A stretch of DNA of 64,000 nt from Hordeum vulgare subsp. vulgare (Eukaryota; Streptophyta; Magnoliopsida; Poales; Poaceae). Shown here one piece after another: positions 12,536-22,163 of this stretch (position 1 is the first letter of the stretch; every line of letters starts with the position of its first letter). The stretch lies in the NCBI RefSeq assembly GCF_904849725.1, contig NC_058523.1, positions 209,401,689 through 209,465,688 of the forward strand, in the 5' to 3' direction. The notes below the pieces were generated by a model that was not told the DNA's origin, ran no database searches, and saw nothing but the letters and a program-made list of their open reading frames with translations. A program made the position numbers and the translations under genes.

Positions 12536-14813
12536 CCTCCATGTCGCCTGTAGCACGCATGCCCGCTGTATCCAGAGCACCCAAGGCGGACCCAAGCTCC
12601 CATCTCCGTCGCCCTCCTATATCTTAGTCTTTCCGAGCCCTCTGGATGCCCCTAGACACCCCACTCTCTCATCCATGAACCTCTCTGACCTCCCTCGGCT
12701 CTCCCCGTGCCCTCTCCTTTCGTCCATGGCCGACATTGACAGCCATGGGTCTTGAGCGACCTCCACGAGCGTGCCCTAGTCCGCATGCCTGCCCTCCTCG
12801 ATCGAGGCGAGAGAACCTCCGCGACCGTCCGAGCCCCCGCCGCTCTGCCTCTATTCGACAGTTGTGCCTACCCTAGATGGGTGCGACTAGTCACCCAGAG
12901 AACTCCGATGTCCGAACCTCCCAAAGTGGTGGCCAGGAGCATCGGCGAGTAGTGTTGGCGTTGCCCCTGGCCACGCCCAAAGGAACCCGTGGGAGGAAGG
13001 GGACATACCTGCCAATGGGCCCAGCCTGTCGGCCGACCTGTGAGGCTAACACGAGCGCCACGCCACTTAAGTGGAAGCGGGCTGGCTGGGGAGTCGACTT
13101 CGCTCGGGGGAAACGTACTTCCTAAGTACGCCATCGACGTCACTGCCTTCCCTGCCTGGCTGCGCCACTCGGCCGACCGACTTCCAATTTGATGCCCTGG
13201 GCGCATAATAGCCGTCTGGTATAACTCTTTTCTATTTTTATTTCTTTATAGACTATATAATTCGTATACAATTAATTTGAACTCCTAATTTGACGATTCA
13301 AATTCCTATGGATTCCTAAAATCATGTGCTATCCAAATATGTGCATTGCACATTATTCCACAGACATTTTATTTAGTGTTAATATTCAAATTCAATTTTA
13401 AATACTTTAAACCCCCTCTTTGCAAATTCCTAGAGACTCTAGAATCATAACCTAATTTTTTAGCCTTAGTTAACATTTGTATCATGCATTATTTCCATTG
13501 GACAAAATAAATAGCCCCCTTTCCATTTATTCCATCTTAATAAATCCCTAGGGAATTCAGACCAACTCCAAATCCAGTGATACCACTTCCAAAATTCTTA
13601 TAAAACCTTTACCTAATCAATAGACACATCCACTCATTTTTATAAAAATGTTCTGTAAACTTCTTATAGGGTGACGAACTTCTGCATTTCCGCTATTCAA
13701 AATCCCAGGTGATCCAAATCTATTAGAGCAAACCTTAGGTATTTTTCTTATGACCGAAGATGTCCAAGAAAAATAAAATTCCTATTTTTAGAGCAATTTA
13801 TTTTTCTCCTTGTCGTGTGGCTTATCGTGGTTGTTTTTGATGATAGTTGACAAAGTAGACGAAATGATCGGAGTTCGACGAGAAGCGTGAGAAGGCCTCG
13901 AAGAATTTGTGAAACCAGGCAAGCAACTCTTTGACCATGACTATGAAACCATTATTATGCATGTCATATGGCACTTTATTTTCATCGCATCTAAACCATG
14001 TTGAATAGGTGACCACCTTGGTGGGTTGTCTTTGATATTTGTTTGTTGATACTTGCATTGAGCATGACCCTACCTTACTATGAGGGTTGTGCGGGTGGAA
14101 AGTAGTTAGGATGCTATATGGTTTCTATGCAAATCTGATGGGAATATGCATGGGGACGGAAAATAAATGATTTCAAAGACTCTTTGAAAACACCACCGGG
14201 TGCCACTAATGACCGAGGGAGTTGATGTTGAGCGAGGTGGCCACACGAGAAAGAAGTGGTGTACCGGAGCAAGTCGTGAGTGTGTGTCTTGGAAAATGGA
14301 TTAGATTTAAGATTTGTCGACCGTCCCAACCTTACATGTGCAACAACAATACCCCTTTATGGGAGGAGGCTTTGTTGATTACCTTGGTGTATGCTAGCAG
14401 AGATCCCACATTACTAGTGGCGAGAGGTACAGAGTTACCCTCTCAAGACGGGGTCGTGCTAGGTAGGGCGACCATTGGCTATTTCTTACAAACACCAGGC
14501 ACACCGTTGGTCCCTTCATGGATGGTACGATCTAGAGCGAGGCTCATATGATGTACATAACGAGGGTTGTGTACTAATCGAGTGGACTCTTTGTCTAGTG
14601 CCGTTGGTGGAAAACCATTGTTCGGGTGCGTACCTCGGGTATGTTATATACCACGAGTCGTGGATGACATGGAAGTTCCCCGAGTCTTGGGTGTACAACG
14701 TGCAACCTTTGTAGAGTGTAAAACTATTCAAATAGTCATGTCCATGGTCAAAGACACTTGGGTGGTGCTGCTTACACTACGTCCAGATGTTTTCGCATAA
14801 ACCAAGTGTGTGT
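12536..14813 (+). repeat. Damaged 3' LTR of the same element
   Basis: Collinear with 8170-10575 of the 5' LTR. Examples are a shared GCGGACCCAAGCTCC word (8251 and 12588), ATAACTCTTTTCTATTTTTATTTC (8961 and 13219, quoted only in part) and AGAGTGTAAAACTAT (10479 and 14714). Its first about 2 kb are missing. The last about 600 bases are cut off at 14813 by an Athila-type LTR. Confidence 0.65.
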
Positions 14814-16035
14814 TCATAACCCACAAGTATATGGGGCCGCGATTGTTTTCGAGGGTAGAGTATTCAACCCAAATTTGTAGATTTGACACAAGGGGAGCCA
14901 AAGAGTATTTGCAGGTATTAGCAGCTGAATTGTCAATTCAACCACATTTGGAGATTTAGTATCTGCAACACAATGATCAGTAGCATAGTAATATGACAAT
15001 TTTGATAGCGAAAGTAATAGTAGCAACAGTAATGGTAATAGTGATATCAGTTTTGTAGCAGTTGTAACAGCAGTAGCAACAGTAGTAACTTAGCGAGCAC
15101 AATAAGTTGAAAACTCATAGGAATTGGATCGATGATATTGCTGGATAATATTCATTATATAACAGTTAAAACATAGGGTCACACAGAACTAGCTCCCGTT
15201 TGTCGAAATAATGTCGGCATGTATTCCGTAAATAGTCATACGTGCTTATGGAAAAGAACTTGGATGACATCTTTTGTCCTACCCTCCCGTGGCAGCGGGG
15301 TTCATAAGGAAACTAAGGGATATTGAGTCCTCCTTTTAATAGAGAACCGGAACAAAGCATTAACACCTAGTGAACACATGAACTCCTCATACTATGGTAA
15401 TCACCAGAAATAATCCCAATTATTGTCACTTTGAGGTATGCGGGTCCTAACACGTAGTAGGTGCATACAACTTGCAAGACTAGATCAAGAACATAGATAT
15501 AATGGTGAAAACATAAACTGTTCAGATATGAAATCATGGCACTCGGGCCCTAGTGACAAGCATTAAGCATAGGAAAGCCAAAGCAACATAAATCTCGGAA
15601 CATAGTGGATACTAGGAATCAAGCCCTAACAAAACTAACTCGATTACATGATGAATCTAATCCAGCTCTTCACCGACCAGCAAGCCTATAAAGGGATTAC
15701 TCACTCCAAGTGGAGAGCATCATGGAATTGGTGATGGAGGGTTGGTGATGACGAAGACCGAAGATTCCCCTCTCCGGGCCCCAAACAAACTCGAGATTAG
15801 GCGTTCCGATGAAGAACATGAGGTGGCAGCGCCTCCATATCATGAAACACGATGAAACTTCCTCTTTCATTTTTAATCCAAAAATAGGATTTTATGGTGC
15901 TGGAATTAGGGTCAACACAGCCCTGTGGGCACCACTAGACACTAGGCCGTGCCAGGGAGGGCTAGTGTACCCTGGTGCCTAGTGGGCGCCTGGGGCCTCC
16001 CCTCTGGTGGGTCTTGGTTCGAGTAATAATCTTCC
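14814..16035 (-). repeat. Athila-type LTR fragment, minus strand
   Basis: It begins on the plus strand with TCATAACCCACAAGTATATG, the reverse complement of the 'CATATACTTGTGGGTTATGA' LTR terminus of this lineage (compare ..TACTTGTGGGTCATCA at 34141-34156). Other family words are GAGGGTAGAGTATTCAACCC and TCCTACCCTCCCGTGGCAGC. The right edge is approximate: Tat-type RNase H coding sequence is recognisable again from about 16040. The fragment truncates both its left neighbour (14813) and the Tat element. Confidence 0.6.
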
Positions 16036-16039
16036 GGTG

Positions 16040-16722
16040 TAAATCGCTAGTGACAATAGTCATGGACTTGGAACGTCTGATAATCCATCGGATGATGATT
16101 TCCGCATCTTGGACCTTGGCACGAGTTAGATAAGCTAGGAAGGGAATATTATAATTAGGAATAGCATGAAGAGCCACTACTAGTTGTGCCTCCGGGTCAT
16201 GAATAGCAATATCTTCCCCTGATGGTAACTTGACTGAGGGGTCATGAAGGACATGGAGGTACACATTGGAAGGAACCAGTTTACAGTGAGAGCTTAAGCA
16301 TGACACATCATCTACGACCTTGTTAAGCCACCGATCAATACGATAAACCTGGTAACCCTGAAAATGACCTGCGATGATGGTGACTGCATGCCGGTAAGCC
16401 ACCATGAGAGGGTCTTTCGATTTCGAAGTCCCAGATACTTGCTGAGCAACCAAATTTGAGTTGCCGAAACATCTGACCCGACTCAAATTCAGCTCCTGAG
16501 CCTTGTGGCCCCATGGAGGAGGGCTTCATACTCAGCTACATTGTTAGTACAAGGGAACATGATCCATACAACATAACAAAATTTGTCGCCTTGTGGAGAA
16601 GATAGAATAACTCCAGCCCCGAGCCTTCCAATTTCCTAGAGCCTTCGAAGTGTATTTTCCAGTACATGTTATCTGGCCTCTCCTCACGGATTTGTAGCTT
16701 AGTCCAATAATTAATGAGATCT
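16040..16722 (-). pseudogene. RNase H region of a Tat-lineage gypsy element (distal half of a split element)
   Basis: Decayed C-terminal part of a Tat-lineage polyprotein, read on the minus strand. Visible family features are an RNase H-like opening (IHFEGSRKLEGSG, about 16645-16605), where the first catalytic Asp of the usual FDGS is Glu. Next come a RCFGNSNLVAQQVSGT segment (about 16475-16430) and the tail VPSNVYLHVLHDPSVKLPSG (about 16290-16235). Several stops and frame changes break it. The rest of the element (LTR, gag, protease, RT) lies at 43293-48550 on the same strand; the two parts were separated by the chromovirus at 16728-43287. The downstream side is lost at the Athila-type LTR near 16035. 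Confidence 0.65.
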
Positions 16723-16727
16723 ACCAA
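16723..16727. other. Target site duplication (left) of the 26.6 kb chromovirus
   Basis: accaa immediately before the TGTAATGCCC start of the 5' LTR. The same five bases follow the 3' LTR at 43288-43292. The duplication fixes the outer limits of the element. Confidence 0.85.
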
Positions 16728-17570
16728 TGTAATGCCCCAAGTGCAACATTGCCATATTTGGAACCTTCATGTGTGGGTCCATGATGTCATTCTATGGAGT
16801 TATTATTTCATGTGTTATTTCATGTGCTCATGCCTTGTCTTCCCCTTTGCATTCATCCATCCATAGCATACATACCTTGTTTGTGTGTTGTGGTGTTGAT
16901 CTTTATGTGTGTTGTGATGGGTATGTGGTGTGTGAATTGATGTGCAAAGCTTGGGTTCCAACTTTGCTCATTTAGCCAAAAGCTAGGTTTCAACTAAACC
17001 TCTCCTTCTTTATTTTCTTAAGTTCAAGATTTACTTGCTTTAACCCTGTTTGAAAAATGTAGATCATTTAGAGCATTTTCTGGTGGTTGTGGTAATATGT
17101 CTAAGGTGTTTTAAAACTATGCTTAAGTGGGGTCTCTATTCACAAAACAGATTACAATAGTTCTTTTTCGTAAATATTTCTTTGCTCCAAAAATCCTCTT
17201 TTCATTTTATTTAAATAGGTCATAATTATGAGCAGGGTCATTTTTATTTTATTTTTGGAGCCATAGAATTAACTAGGAGTTTAATGTTTGCTGGCATTTG
17301 TTTCTAAGTGGAAAACCCAGTGGGTTTTCTTTCTTTTATTTGGCGCCACCCGAGTGGGCTTCTCCCCTCGCTGGCCCGGCTCCTTTTTCTCTCGCACGGT
17401 AGCCCACTATCCCGTTCCTCTCGTGTTGACGCCGTCTCACTCCTCGTGTCCTCCTTTCCATCAGAGTTACAGAGAGGGAGCGATAGGGAGGGTCGACGCC
17501 GTGGCTTCACGGACGTCGAGGTGGCCCCCTCTCCTTCTTTCACCTACGATCAGACCTGAGGGAGAGTGCG

Positions 17571-17579
17571 CAGGTAAGT
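17571..17579 (+). promoter_or_regulatory. Consensus 5' splice donor in the LTR
   Basis: CAG|GTAAGT at the 3' edge of the GC-rich block of the 5' LTR. The identical nonamer sits at the same place in the 3' LTR (38544-38552). A perfect donor directly after a GC-rich, exon-like segment suggests that LTR transcripts may be spliced. This is inference. Confidence 0.4.
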
Positions 17580-18131
17580 CCTGCCGCAGTCGTTAGAGAG
17601 TTCGTCGCCGGCCTCCCTCCTCGTCGCCGGCAGCGTCTCCGTGGCGGCCAAGGCACGCTCGGGCATGGAGCTCCTCCCTCCTTCCCGTTCCCGGCGTTAG
17701 CAGAGGGGATCCTCCTCTCTGGAGCGCCCTCCACGGCGGCTCCGTCAAGCCGGAGCGGGTCCTCGTGCCGCCCCGCCTCTTCTTCCTGCTACGTCATCGT
17801 CGGCGCTTCCCTGACGTCACCTGGGTGAGAGACCACCTTCTCCTTCCCGTTTCCCCTGCGAATAGATCCCTCCTGGAGCCGTAGCAGCGCCGCCGTCGTG
17901 TTCCTGTGTTGTCGCTGCTGTAGGTCGTCGAGATGTGTGTGTGGTGCTCCTCCCGGTGAGCTAGGGCCAGGAATGGGTTCCTCTCAAACCCCTCTTCCTC
18001 CCCGCGAGTGGCCGCAGTTCAATTTGAGCTGTAACGTCGCCGGCGTCCGTCCCTGTTCCGGCCGCCGTGTGTTGTAGAAGTAGTAGAGAAGCTTACCTAA
18101 GAGGGTTACCTCCCCTTCTCTAGTAAGCCTG

Positions 18132-18203
18132 GAACGTCTAGCAGAGTGGTAGGAGGTGTTTTGGAGGAGCAGTAGGTCGCGGGTTCGATCCCAGTGACGC
18201 CCC
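18132..18203 (+). ncRNA. tRNA-like module 1 in the 5' LTR (A box, B box, T-tract)
   Basis: A box TAGCAGAGTGG (18139-18149) fits the TRGCNNAGYNGG consensus, and B box GGTTCGATCCC (18182-18192) fits GGTTCGANNCC. They start 43 bases apart, which is tRNA-like. The seven bases before the A box (18132-18138) can pair at five of seven positions with 18196-18202, as in an acceptor stem. A T5 run follows at 18207-18211. The anticodon arm does not fold well, so it is not a functional tRNA gene. It is best read as a tRNA-derived Pol III promoter relic or an exapted one. The same module is at 39106-39177. Confidence 0.6.
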
Positions 18204-18283
18204 CCGTTTTTATTGTTGTGTTTTGTGATTAGTACTCCACTGGGAAACATATCCTGTTTCCCTTCCCCTCTTTGTCGAGCCCA

Positions 18284-18356
18284 AGGGCAGTAGTGCATCG
18301 ATAGTGTAGGTTTGCTGTGGTTAGCAGGACTTGGGTTCGAGCCCAAGCCTACCCCT
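18284..18356 (+). ncRNA. tRNA-like module 2 in the 5' LTR
   Basis: A-box-like TAGTGCATCGA (18291-18301) and B box GGTTCGAGCCC (18334-18344) are again 43 bases apart. The B box is the loop of a hairpin, TTGGG..CCCAA. 18284-18290 pairs at five of seven positions with 18349-18355. A T5 run (18356-18360) follows. The 3' LTR copy (39257-39329) has the better A box (TAGTGAAGTGG). It lies 80 bases after module 1, giving a tandem pair. Confidence 0.6.
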
Positions 18357-18474
18357 TTTTATTTTATTATTTCTTCTTTTGCTGTTTATAGTAAAGTGTG
18401 CTGTTTCATTGCTTGGGCAGCAAACTATTTGTGCCTCAGATCACAACCAGTAGTTTTCTCTTTATTTTTAGCTT

Positions 18475-18860
18475 TGTGTGTATGTGTAGGTGGGTGTTGT
18501 GTGTATGTGTGCTTGTGTATATGTGCACTAGTGTAAGAGGTGTAGGAGTAGTGTGTGTATGTGGTTGCAAGCATATACATGTGTGTGTGTATTTGTGTGC
18601 ACATGGATGCTTGTGAACCTATGTGAGAGGGTGTGTGTTTGCTTGAGATGGCATTTGCACATGTGCAAGAGTTCACCCCTCTTGTTGCACATCTTGTATA
18701 TGTGAGAGTAGTGGTAGTGTTTGTGTGTGTGTAGGTGTGTAGGTGCTCATGCATATGTGTGTGTGTGAGCATGAGTGCAATTGAACACTTGAGCATAAGG
18801 GCTCTCTTCTCATGCTTGCCACCAAGTTGTGTTGGTGGAGTGTGGTCTTGTGTGTGTGCA
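18475..18860 (+). repeat. TG/TATG-rich low-complexity tract in the 5' LTR
   Basis: Degenerate (TG)n, TGTGTATG and GTGTGC runs, matched at 39440-39840 in the 3' LTR with small length differences. Reverse-strand open frames here read as Thr-His repeats and are composition artefacts. Alternating purine-pyrimidine runs could favour Z-DNA. Confidence 0.7.
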
Positions 18861-20140
18861 TAGGTAGATATAGGAATGCCATGTATGTGTTCTTCACATA
18901 TGATGATGCTTGTATATGCTTATCTTGATTTCATGTAGTTTTTCGAGCTAGCTTTGTGCCTATTAGTTCCTTGCAAGTACCCATGTATTATATATGGATT
19001 TGGGGTAGAATCATCCCAGGAATGCACTGGTGGAATCAGATTTCACTTTGGAGCAACTTCAGAAACTATCATTTTCCTGTCTTGATGCGATGTTTAGAGC
19101 TTGGTGTCATGTGGTGTGTTGAGCCTATGAGGATGATTCCTTGATGTGGCAATAATGGGTGAACCCCTCTGCAGTGTGGTAGTTTTGTTTTATGCTTAGG
19201 AGTTTGTATGTAAAAGTTGTGACTTATCAAAGTTGAGATGTGGCTGAAATTGTCGGCTTGGTGAAAATCTGTGATGTTCACTAAGTCTGAGAAACTGTTG
19301 TTATTTTCTTTCCTCGTTGTTGTGGTTGCAAAAACTCATGTGTTGGGAATCAGCCCTTGCAATCAACTAGAGAGTTGGAGATTTTGTGTTTTTCTAGCTC
19401 TTCGTTAAATTTCATGCACTTTCACTTCCTCTAGATATCATTTTGGAGGCTGTCAAAATGCTTCAGAGCATAAGCAACTGGTGAAAATCTGAGATTTTCA
19501 CTAAGTCCCTGAAATCTGTTATTTTTGGCCAAGTTAGCACCTGTCGATCTTCCTGTGTGTGAGTCCTTTGTATTATCTTCTTTCTCAGGCTTGTAGAGCT
19601 TTTGAATAGCTTTTTCCACATATCTTGTATGGCACATTTGGGTGGCTGTAGGTACTTTGCATGTTGCTCGCAAACTGCTATGATGCTGTTTAGGACAAAT
19701 TGCATAGTTTTGTTGTTTTGAAGCTTGTGTTAGTATTGTTGGTGGTGTGGTGAGTTTATTTGCACCACCCCACCTATATTTGTTTGTTTGATCATGTGGC
19801 AACCTGGGAACACCAGAAGAGTGACATTGGAGTGTGCTTGTGGTGGATTTGAACCGTAGGACTCCATATCTTGTTTCGTAGTTTCCGGTTGATCCGTAGC
19901 TCCGTTCTCAACATTCTTTATATGATTTTGCATCGTTTTCTCGTGATACACCTGTTCATGCCATCTTCTTGCATGTCAAAATAGCTTAGTGTGAAGTTCT
20001 GTCCAGAAATTTATCTTCTCTTCTCATGCTTATGCAAGTGACTAGAATAGAGATGCATGCTTCATTCTTATCTCATGCATCATGTGTTTGTTGTATCATG
20101 TTTTGTTGGTGTTCATTGGCTGTTGTTTTTATCTTGGGTA

Positions 20141-20277
20141 GCACCGGGATCGGAGAGAGAGTTCGTGGATTCTGGAGAGTATGTGCAGGACGAAGAAGAG
20201 TAGTTCCAAGCTGAAGACAACATAGGAAAGATGACCGTGACCTTGATACCGTATCTAGATTTGTTATGCTTAGAATC
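20141..20277 (+). pseudogene. LTR-embedded coding-like segment A (5' LTR)
   Basis: Preceded by a good splice-acceptor context (pyrimidine-rich 20120-20137, TAG at 20139-20141). One frame reads GSEREFVDSGEYVQDEEE, a stop, then FQAEDNIGKMTVTLIPYL. The 3' LTR (41101-41237) and the diverged LTR at 50757-50890 preserve the same peptide pattern, including GKM-VTL, although their nucleotides differ. The in-frame TAG is at a different codon in each of the three copies, so the ancestral reading was open. The function is unknown. The segment may be an exon of a small LTR-encoded protein whose last exon is 21427-21597. Confidence 0.4.
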
Positions 20278-21426
20278 ACGTTTCCTTCGATATATGCTCG
20301 CTGCCTACCACTTGATATAATTGCCTCCTGATATTGCCATGAAACCCAAACACCTTCCCCTCTTAGCTAATGTTGTTTGGCTAAGTAGGATTGCTCAACT
20401 TCTAATGATAGCTTTGCTAATTGCAGGTGCCAGCTGTCTCATGTGATAACATGAGTATTTGATATCATTATGTTTTAACTACTATTTAATTAATGCACCT
20501 ATATACTTGGTAAATGAGAAAAGGCCTAGCCTTTTGCCGGGTGATTTGTTCCATTCTTGCCGCCTTAGTTTCGGCTACCAGTGTTTGATTCCATAACTGA
20601 TCGCTCCTAACACGTTCGGGGTTGTTATGGGGACCCCCTTGATAAATCGTGTAGTGTTAAGACTTGTCCGACATGACCCAACATTGGTTTTAATTTGCTA
20701 ATCACCCAATAATAGTTTTCATAGGGAATAGTTACCCTGAGGATTTAATCAACAACCCGGGCCAGTGCTCCTCATGAGTGTTGGTCCAACCTAGGGCAGC
20801 TTATTACGCTCCCCTGGGCAACTCGGAGTTTTGGCGTGGTAACTATCGCTCATCCGTCGTGTCCTGAGACTGAGATACGCGGCTCTTATCAGGGTCATCG
20901 ACATGACGGGAGGTCCTGCTAGTCTTGTCTTACCTTAGTGATATATCTTGCGTATTGGAATCCCAGTGAAACTTTGGTTCTCCCCAGAGTTGAGGTGTTC
21001 CTCTAAGGAATCCGACGAGATCACGAGATTAGTGATAGAGGATTACTTTGCGGCCCGTGACCGTTTGTGATGGACTAGTTGTAGCACCCATGCAGGGTTT
21101 AATCTTTCGGAAAGATGTGCCCGCAGTTATGTGGCAACATGGATACTTTGTTAACATCCGGTTATAGATAACTTGAACTAACTCTAATAAAACTGCCAAC
21201 CGTGTGCGTATCCGTGACTGTCTCATTCGATGACCTCTCTTCGACCGGGAACACGGTGTGGTTGTGTTTGACATAGGTAGGTGTTCAGGATCACTTACTG
21301 ATCACCTAGTCTTCGATCGCTCGCGTAGACCACCACATCTATAACTTTTAACTTTGTAAGTTAGCCACCATAAATGCTTAGGTTGTTGCAACCTAAACAC
21401 TGTTCCTTCCTCACCTAATAACTTGA

Positions 21427-21597
21427 CTAGTTTTGGTACCAAGGTCACCGATTGCTGAGTCCCCATGGCTCACAGATTACTTCAACACCCCAAGGGGTAC
21501 AGGTACGCCCGACGCAGGTGATCCAGATGGCACGCAGTTGGCGTGGCAGTACGATGAGGAGAACGACTGCCTGTACGTGAACTATCCAGAAGACTGA
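21427..21597 (+). CDS. LTR-embedded coding-like segment B (5' LTR)
   Basis: An open stretch of 56 codons ending in TGA at 21595-21597, with no ATG, as expected for a 3'-terminal exon. The centre reads SPWLTDYFNT, followed by an acidic tail QYDEENDCLYVNYPED. The 3' LTR copy (42388-42600) and the diverged LTR copy (51928-52152) keep the motifs SPWL-(T/I)-(D/N)-Y-(F/Y)-N-T, (W)-(Q/E)-YDE and (N/T)YP-(E/D). Conservation of peptide over nucleotide between families is what suggests coding. It resembles no domain I know. A non-coding explanation (recent common ancestry) is possible for the two sister LTRs, but less so for the third. Confidence 0.4.
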   Translation, partial: LVLVPRSPIAESPWLTDYFNTPRGTGTPDAGDPDGTQLAWQYDEENDCLYVNYPED

Positions 21598-21868
21598 GGC
21601 CGTGGTCGTGATCGTGGGCAAGCATGCAGGATAGCATAGTCTTTTCCCTGTGTTATGTAGTCCGTAGCAGAACTACCATGTCTATATAATTGTGTGGATG
21701 TAACTCTGATATTATCTATGTGAGAGGGCAAATGAATGCCCTATTTGTCAATCTTAAATTATGTATGTGCTATGTTTATCTCACTTGTGAAACGCTTAGA
21801 TGCGCTTCTTTCCCTTTTGGGGCATTGCCCCCTAAATAGGAAAGGACCGCATCTTAGTCGTTACAAGT

Positions 21869-21882
21869 TTGGTATTAGAGCC
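21869..21882 (+). other. Met-tRNA primer-site-like motif inside the LTR
   Basis: TTGGTATTAGAGCC directly follows a CA-ending segment (..TAGTCGTTACA, to 21865), as a normal LTR end plus primer site would. In this family the LTR continues beyond it: the same junction occurs inside the 3' LTR (42830-42843) and inside the LTR at 48579-52741 (near 52438-52450). It is thus either the real primer site of an ancestral, shorter LTR or a decoy. Confidence 0.6.
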
Positions 21883-22131
21883 GACCCTCGCTATTACACG
21901 GATGTTTGTGGACAGGTGTGCCGTCATGTTTTTCATGACGTTTGTGACCCGTTGTGGCACACGGCATGGTACATGTACTGGACTGGATGCACAGACGTTT
22001 TTACCAAGAGGGAACGCTCCTATGGCCCGACGAGGACGTCGGTTCCTCTGAGTGGTGGTGTATGTGATAGCCTGGCTTATTAGGGATGATAGACTACTCA
22101 TATCAATAAGGAATTCCTTCTTTTCTGGGAG

Positions 22132-22163
22132 CCCATTCGGATAGAACTCCCAGGTTAAGCGTG
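22132..22163 (+). ncRNA. Truncated 5S rRNA-like domain
   Basis: CCCATTCGGATAGAACTCCC and then GGTTAAGCGTG match the middle of plant 5S rRNA (CCCATCAGAACTCC..GTTAAGCGTG). Homology breaks after GTG at 22163. The intact counterpart is at 43093-43184. Confidence 0.6.

Larger units (their letters stand above)
16728..22163 (+). repeat. 5' LTR of the chromovirus (3' end deleted)
   Basis: Starts TGTAATGCCCC and stays collinear with 37634-43287 until about 22163. Similarity then stops inside the 5S rRNA-like domain. By comparison with the 3' copy, the last 120 or so bases of the LTR and the functional primer site are absent. Internal landmarks, in order: GC-rich block 17330-18060; tRNA-like modules 18132-18203 and 18284-18356; TG-rich tract 18475-18860; coding-like segments 20141-20277 and 21427-21597; internal primer-site-like motif 21869-21882; truncated 5S-like domain 22132-22163. 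Confidence 0.8.

Noticed and set aside
18132..18356. Functional tRNA genes
   Set aside because: A and B boxes are good, but the anticodon arm does not fold and there is no clear anticodon; they are tRNA-like modules only.
18425..18897. Reverse-strand frames encoding Thr-His-rich peptides
   Set aside because: Pure translation of the TG-rich tract; the same artefact appears at 39340-39865.
21860..21882. 5' LTR end at 21865
   Set aside because: It looks like a textbook LTR end plus PBS, but the 3' copy continues 461 bases past the same point to a TSD-defined end, so the LTR extends further.
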